NCBI RefSeq assembly: GCF_025399835.1
Contig: NZ_JAODVR010000001.1
Location: 2,976,001 to 3,040,000, forward strand
Source of the DNA: Haloarchaeobius sp. HME9146
Lineage (GTDB): Archaea > Halobacteriota > Halobacteria > Halobacteriales > Natrialbaceae
Reading direction: 5' to 3'
Length of the DNA: 64,000 nt
Notes under the pieces: generated by a model
Database searches by the model: none
Told to the model about the DNA's origin: nothing
The model's input: the letters and a program-made list of their open reading frames with translations, nothing else
Shown here: one piece after another, positions 60,794-64,000 of the stretch
Position numbering within the stretch: position 1 is the stretch's first letter
How the letters are laid out: each line of letters begins with the position of its first letter
Position numbers and translations under genes: made by a program

Positions 60794-61465
60794 ATGCCCC
60801 GCGAGAGCTTCCAGCAGAAACTCGATTCGCTGGAGACGGACGTCGTGTACATGAGTGACATCGTGGTCGACCGGCTCAGAACGGCCCTCTCGGCGATGGA
60901 GGCGGGGGACGAATCGGTCGCCTGGCAGGTCGTCAACGGCGACGGCGAGGTGAACCAGCTCTACCTGGACATCGAACAGCAGTGCATCGACGTGCTCGCC
61001 CTCCAGCAGCCCGTCGCGAGCGACCTCCGGTTCGTCGCCGCCTCGTTCAAGATACTCACCGACCTCGAACGCATCGGCGACCTCGCGACCAACCTCGCGC
61101 AGTACACCATCAACGCGGAGAGGGACGCCTACCCGGAGGTCGACGTGCAAGCGATCGGCACCGAGACGATCAAGATGGTCGAGTGGGCGATGGAGGCCTA
61201 CGCCGAGCGCGACGTCGAGGCCTGTTACGACCTCGCGGCGTACGACGACGAGGTAGACGCGAAGTGCGAGCACGCGAGCCAGGTCGTCGTCAGGGACCTG
61301 CTCGAATCGGAGGCCGGCGACGAGACGGACGTAGATGCAGCACTCGATGCCGTCTCCCGGTTACTCCTCACCGTCCGCGACCTCGAACGCGTCGGGGACC
61401 ACGCGGTCAACATCGCCGCGCGCACCCTCTACATGGTCGAGAACGACGACGAACTCATCTACTGA
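60794..61465 (+). CDS. phoU: phosphate signalling protein PhoU (second copy)
   Basis: 223 residues, about 60 percent identical by eye to the first copy, with the same LERIGDLATNLAQYT and LERVGDHAVNIAARTLYMVEN motifs, and a four-residue insert near residue 177. A tandem duplication. Confidence 0.94.
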   Translation: MPRESFQQKLDSLETDVVYMSDIVVDRLRTALSAMEAGDESVAWQVVNGDGEVNQLYLDIEQQCIDVLALQQPVASDLRFVAASFKILTDLERIGDLATNLAQYTINAERDAYPEVDVQAIGTETIKMVEWAMEAYAERDVEACYDLAAYDDEVDAKCEHASQVVVRDLLESEAGDETDVDAALDAVSRLLLTVRDLERVGDHAVNIAARTLYMVENDDELIY

Positions 61466-62001
61466 GCGTCGAACCGCCAGACCGTCGCTGCGTCGTCGGT
61501 CGTTCGAGATACCCCTGGCAGGCACGCGAGTCGCTCGTCGACCATCGCCCACCACTTCTCCTCGTCGGTGTACCCCGCAGAGTGCGCAGGATAGACCGAC
61601 GAGACGAGTTCTGTCGTGGTCGTCTCTCCCTCTTCGCAGAGGAACTCGTAGGACGCACGGACCGCATCGCGTCGCCAGTCCCGCATCATCTCGCTCGCGC
61701 CGGGGACCGACAGCGACGCGATGACCCGCTCTGCCCGTGCCTCGGGTGAGGTCTCCTCCCCCTCGGCAGGCCGGTACCAGACCGTGAGGCTCGTCTCCCG
61801 CGACCGGAGTTCCTTTCGGCGCAGGTCCCCGCGCTCGACGAGGTCCGAACAGAGCGAGCGGGCCTCCTCCTCGCTGATGCCGACCGCCTCGGCGAGTTCA
61901 GCCGTCGTCCCCGGTTCCCCGACCGCCAACTGTTCGAGGACGAGTACCGCCGGGACCGCCGCCCCGTCACGTCCGACCGAACGAGTGTCATTCACGCCCA
62001 T
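61459..62001 (-). CDS. HTH transcriptional regulator
   Basis: 180 residues from the ATG at 62001. Winged helix (about 15-75, TTAELAEAVGISEEEARSLCSDLVERGDLRR) followed by a helical C-terminal domain with a conserved EEKWWAMVDERLACLPGVSR end. It overlaps the second phoU by 7 nt at the 3' ends. The longer start at 62064 adds AT-rich codons and probably covers the promoter. Target unknown; phosphate link by position only. Confidence 0.7.
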   Translation of the reverse strand: MGVNDTRSVGRDGAAVPAVLVLEQLAVGEPGTTAELAEAVGISEEEARSLCSDLVERGDLRRKELRSRETSLTVWYRPAEGEETSPEARAERVIASLSVPGASEMMRDWRRDAVRASYEFLCEEGETTTTELVSSVYPAHSAGYTDEEKWWAMVDERLACLPGVSRTTDDAATVWRFDAQ

Positions 62002-62188
62002 ACCATGACTTCGCTCTCCAGACACATCATCGTTTCTCACAACACCTGTTACAATAAAAGACATATTGGGGTGCTGTTTACTAAGTTTTAGATAGGGTGG
62101 GCCCGTGATTTAGGCCGATGCCAACTGCGAGCCGACGCGAGAGACGGTCAAGAGTGTGGGACCTGACAACGGAACTGGGTGTGTGTCG

Positions 62189-62992
62189 ATGAGTTCCATA
62201 ACCATCGAGGTCGACGACCCGGAGAAGGCGTACGAGAGCGTCCTCGAACTGTTCGAGGCCGCACCCGTGGACTTCTCGCAGGTCACCTCCGTCAGGCTGG
62301 AGATCGAGTACGACACCGAGGAGGGCTCCGACGACTCGGACAGTCAGCCGACCGAGACCGACGAGACCGGCACGACGGACGACGAGCCGGAATCGGGTCC
62401 CTCCATCACCGACGCCGAGGGCAAGTCCCTGTCGAGTACGTTCGACCCCGCGCCACAGGACGCCGCCGACCCTAACACCGACGGGTTCGACGAGATCACG
62501 TTCGGCGAGGACCCGAACGACCAGGGCGACGACGACCCGTTCGCCGAGTCCTCCGAACCCGACGACTCCATCTTCGAGGCCGACGAGGCGACCGAGACCC
62601 CCGACCAGCCCACGGACGACTCCATCTTCGCGGCCTCGACCGACGACACCCCCGAGCAGTCCGCGACGGTGACCGACCCGGACGGTCTGAACGGCGTGAC
62701 CTTCGACGACCCGGCCCCGGCCGACTCCACCCGAGGCGAGACCGACACCGCACACGCAGCATCGCAGTCGACAGAGGACGACGACCAGCCGACACCCTCG
62801 CCGCGCACCTACAACAAGGTGATGCGACTCCTCCAGAACCGCGACTTCCCCATCGAACGCTCCCAGATAGAGACGGTCGCCGCCGGTGCCTACGACGTCG
62901 ACCCCGACGAGTGCCGCACCATCGTCGACGCAGCCATCGAGAAAGGTCTCGTCGCAGAGCAGGGCTCGAAACTCGTCGACCCCACCGAGTGA
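62189..62992 (+). CDS. very acidic protein with a disordered middle
   Basis: 267 residues from the ATG at 62189. N-terminal ferredoxin-like or beta-alpha segment (1-40, SSITIEVDDPEKAYESVLELFEAAPVDF), an Asp/Glu/Thr/Ser-rich disordered region (40-205), and a C-terminal helical domain (205-267, TYNKVMRLLQNRDFPIERSQIETVAAGAYDVDPDEC). Both ends look folded, so it may bridge two partners. Function unknown. Confidence 0.7.
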   Translation: MSSITIEVDDPEKAYESVLELFEAAPVDFSQVTSVRLEIEYDTEEGSDDSDSQPTETDETGTTDDEPESGPSITDAEGKSLSSTFDPAPQDAADPNTDGFDEITFGEDPNDQGDDDPFAESSEPDDSIFEADEATETPDQPTDDSIFAASTDDTPEQSATVTDPDGLNGVTFDDPAPADSTRGETDTAHAASQSTEDDDQPTPSPRTYNKVMRLLQNRDFPIERSQIETVAAGAYDVDPDECRTIVDAAIEKGLVAEQGSKLVDPTE

Positions 62993-63095
62993 GACGGCGT
63001 CTCTCGGCTCCTCGCACGCGATAGCTCGTACGCTTTTCCGAAACCGACGACGAGGCCAGTCGCTCGAACTCCCTCGTGACTTCGTCATGAAGTAG
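62993..63095. other. intergenic stretch between the acidic protein and the tRNA-Met element
   Basis: About 100 bp, no gene or clear site seen. Confidence 0.5.
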
Positions 63096-63315
63096 TGGCC
63101 GGGGCGGGCTCCGAACATCGGTCACTCCACTCGCTACGCTCGCTTCGCTCCCTTTCGCCGGCTCACATTCGTTCGCCGGCGATTCAATCAGAGACGAGCT
63201 CTGACAGCCTCCCGCTCACTGCGTTCGCGGGAGCCGTAAACGGGTTCGTCACGTCTACCGGCACATTTCTGCCGGCGTCGTCACTCACTATCGTTCGTTC
63301 CTCGCAGCAGAAATG
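63096..63315 (-). repeat. tRNA-Met 3'-tail composite element
   Basis: Read away from the tRNA (leftwards): inverted repeat CATTTCTGC/GCAGAAATG (arms 63264-63272, 63307-63315, the latter overlapping the tRNA end), GC-rich palindromic linkers of the GAGCGAAGCG/CGCTTCGCTC type, and a direct copy of the tRNA 3' end with 21 identical nt (63096-63116 versus 63314-63334, offset 218 bp). Confidence 0.75.
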
Positions 63316-63469
63316 GCCGGGGCGGGCTCCGAACCCGCGATCTCCGCATGACCCAGGTCCGAGACTTGGCGGGTCCCGTGGGGGCATGCATGAGCCTTCC
63401 CAGGCAGTTACCGCACCGAATCTCTAAACCCTATGAGTGCGGCGCTATGTCCAGCTAAGCCACCCGGCC
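63314..63469 (-). tRNA. elongator tRNA-Met (CAT) with intron
   Basis: 156-nt gene. Acceptor GGCCGGG/CCCGGCC plus A, T-arm GCGGGTTCGGAGCCCGC, anticodon arm CCGCA/TGCGG with loop CTCATA-A after removal of an 82-nt intron. Mature length 74. Intron position 37/38 and the elongator Met identity match known haloarchaeal tRNA-Met genes. Confidence 0.92.
63350..63431 (-). other. archaeal tRNA intron
   Basis: 82 nt between anticodon base 37 and base 38. Removal restores a 7-base anticodon loop; boundaries set by pairing could be off by one or two bases. The splicing endonuclease needs a bulge-helix-bulge, which the flanking GGG/CCC stretches can form. Confidence 0.8.
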
Positions 63470-63602
63470 TCACTCATCGCTTGTCCAGTGTGAAACTTAA
63501 ACCTTCTCAACTGTCCCCGCCCTGTCTGGGAGTCTCACCCTGTGCCGTCGGTCGTTCGACCAGCCCCACGGATTTATACCGTGGGGTAGTAAAGCAGTGA
63601 GC

Positions 63603-64000
63603 ATGGACGTTCCGGGCATCGTAGAGTCGACACTCGCAGGCGAAGACGTCGCGGCCGAAGTCTCCCTGGGTGGGGAGAACGTGCTCTACGTCACGCCGAC
63701 TCGGACCCTCATCTACCAGTCCGAGGGCTTTCTGAGCGACGAATCCGTCGACGAGTACCCACACGAAGCAGAACGATTGACCGTCAAAGAAGGCCGGCGA
63801 AAGACACGCATCACGCTGGAGTACTCCCTCGACGGCGAGAGGGATTTCACCGTTCCGGCCAACGTCTCCGAGTCGGTCGTCCACCCCGTCCTCGCAGGTG
63901 TGCTCAACGCCAGCGGGGTGACGAACCCAGGCGAGACGGTGACGCAGACGTTCCGGTTCTCGGAGCTCACCGTCGTCATCACCTCCGAGCGCCTCGTCAA
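63603..64000 (+). CDS. conserved haloarchaeal protein, DUF7115-like, cut by the right edge
   Basis: 132 codons visible from the ATG at 63603. Begins MDVPGIVESTLAGEDVAAEVSLGG, then a beta-rich PH-like repeat unit (YVTPTRTLIYQSEGFLSDES, LTVKEGRRKTRITLEYSL) that seems to begin a second repeat near the edge. I recall a family DUF7115 with this start. Function unknown. Confidence 0.7.
   Translation, partial: MDVPGIVESTLAGEDVAAEVSLGGENVLYVTPTRTLIYQSEGFLSDESVDEYPHEAERLTVKEGRRKTRITLEYSLDGERDFTVPANVSESVVHPVLAGVLNASGVTNPGETVTQTFRFSELTVVITSERLV

Overview
The window is haloarchaeal chromosome (class Halobacteria). The reasons are the very GC-rich, strongly acidic proteins, the archaeal S10/spc ribosomal gene order with eukaryote-type members (eS4, eL19, eL32, RNase P Rpp29), Tat-type lipoprotein signals, TATA boxes 26-30 nt upstream of apparently leaderless start codons, and an intron-containing elongator tRNA-Met. 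I cannot name the genus from the sequence alone.

Layout. 1-9.5 kb: the end of thyX, small zinc-finger and winged-helix genes, an amidohydrolase, a membrane-anchored HTH protein, tRNA-Glu and tRNA-Val, a metallo-beta-lactamase-fold hydrolase, a CAP-domain protein, a PduO-type cobalamin adenosyltransferase and a DsbA-like lipoprotein. 9.7-14.2 kb: the complete glycine cleavage system as two minus-strand units (gcvT-gcvH and gcvPA-gcvPB). 14.4-23.6 kb: a stress protein, an APC permease fused to two UspA domains, a membrane protein with a threefold internal repeat, a DUF4399-like lipoprotein and a 915-residue Tat-exported protein. 23.8-38.1 kb: a 25-gene minus-strand block running from a SPOUT methyltransferase and uL3 to SecY. 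38.3-40.4 kb: two identical tRNA-Gly(GCC) genes flanking small membrane proteins and a Nudix hydrolase. 40.7-49.3 kb: a usp/thiamine-binding/mch/HAD cluster, an M48 protease, a GTPBP1-like GTPase, a J-domain protein and pyrF. 49.4-54 kb: a DUF389 protein, a KhtT/KhtU-like K+/H+ antiporter pair and eS8. 54-61.5 kb: the phosphate regulon, an AbrB-PhoU regulator divergent from pstS-pstC-pstA-pstB-phoU-phoU. 61.5-64 kb: a regulator, an acidic protein, tRNA-Met and a gene cut by the right edge.

Functional links. thyX, the glycine cleavage genes and mch all act on one-carbon-carrying pterins. The Pst cluster carries three PhoU-type proteins. The APC-Usp fusion, the KhtTU pair and the small membrane proteins suggest attention to envelope and ion stress.

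The least explained signal is a composite element directly downstream of four of the five tRNA genes (Glu, Val, second Gly, Met). An inverted repeat has one arm on or beside the tRNA 3' end. In Glu, Val and Gly it is followed by an inverted T-arm copy and a GAGCG-rich linker; in all four, a direct copy of the tRNA 3' end lies 134-218 bp away. A second unexplained locus at about 1347-1598 has a palindrome abutting a TATA box, a strong hairpin at the predicted transcript start, a C/A-rich G-poor body, a second hairpin and a T-run. It looks like a structured non-coding RNA rather than a gene.
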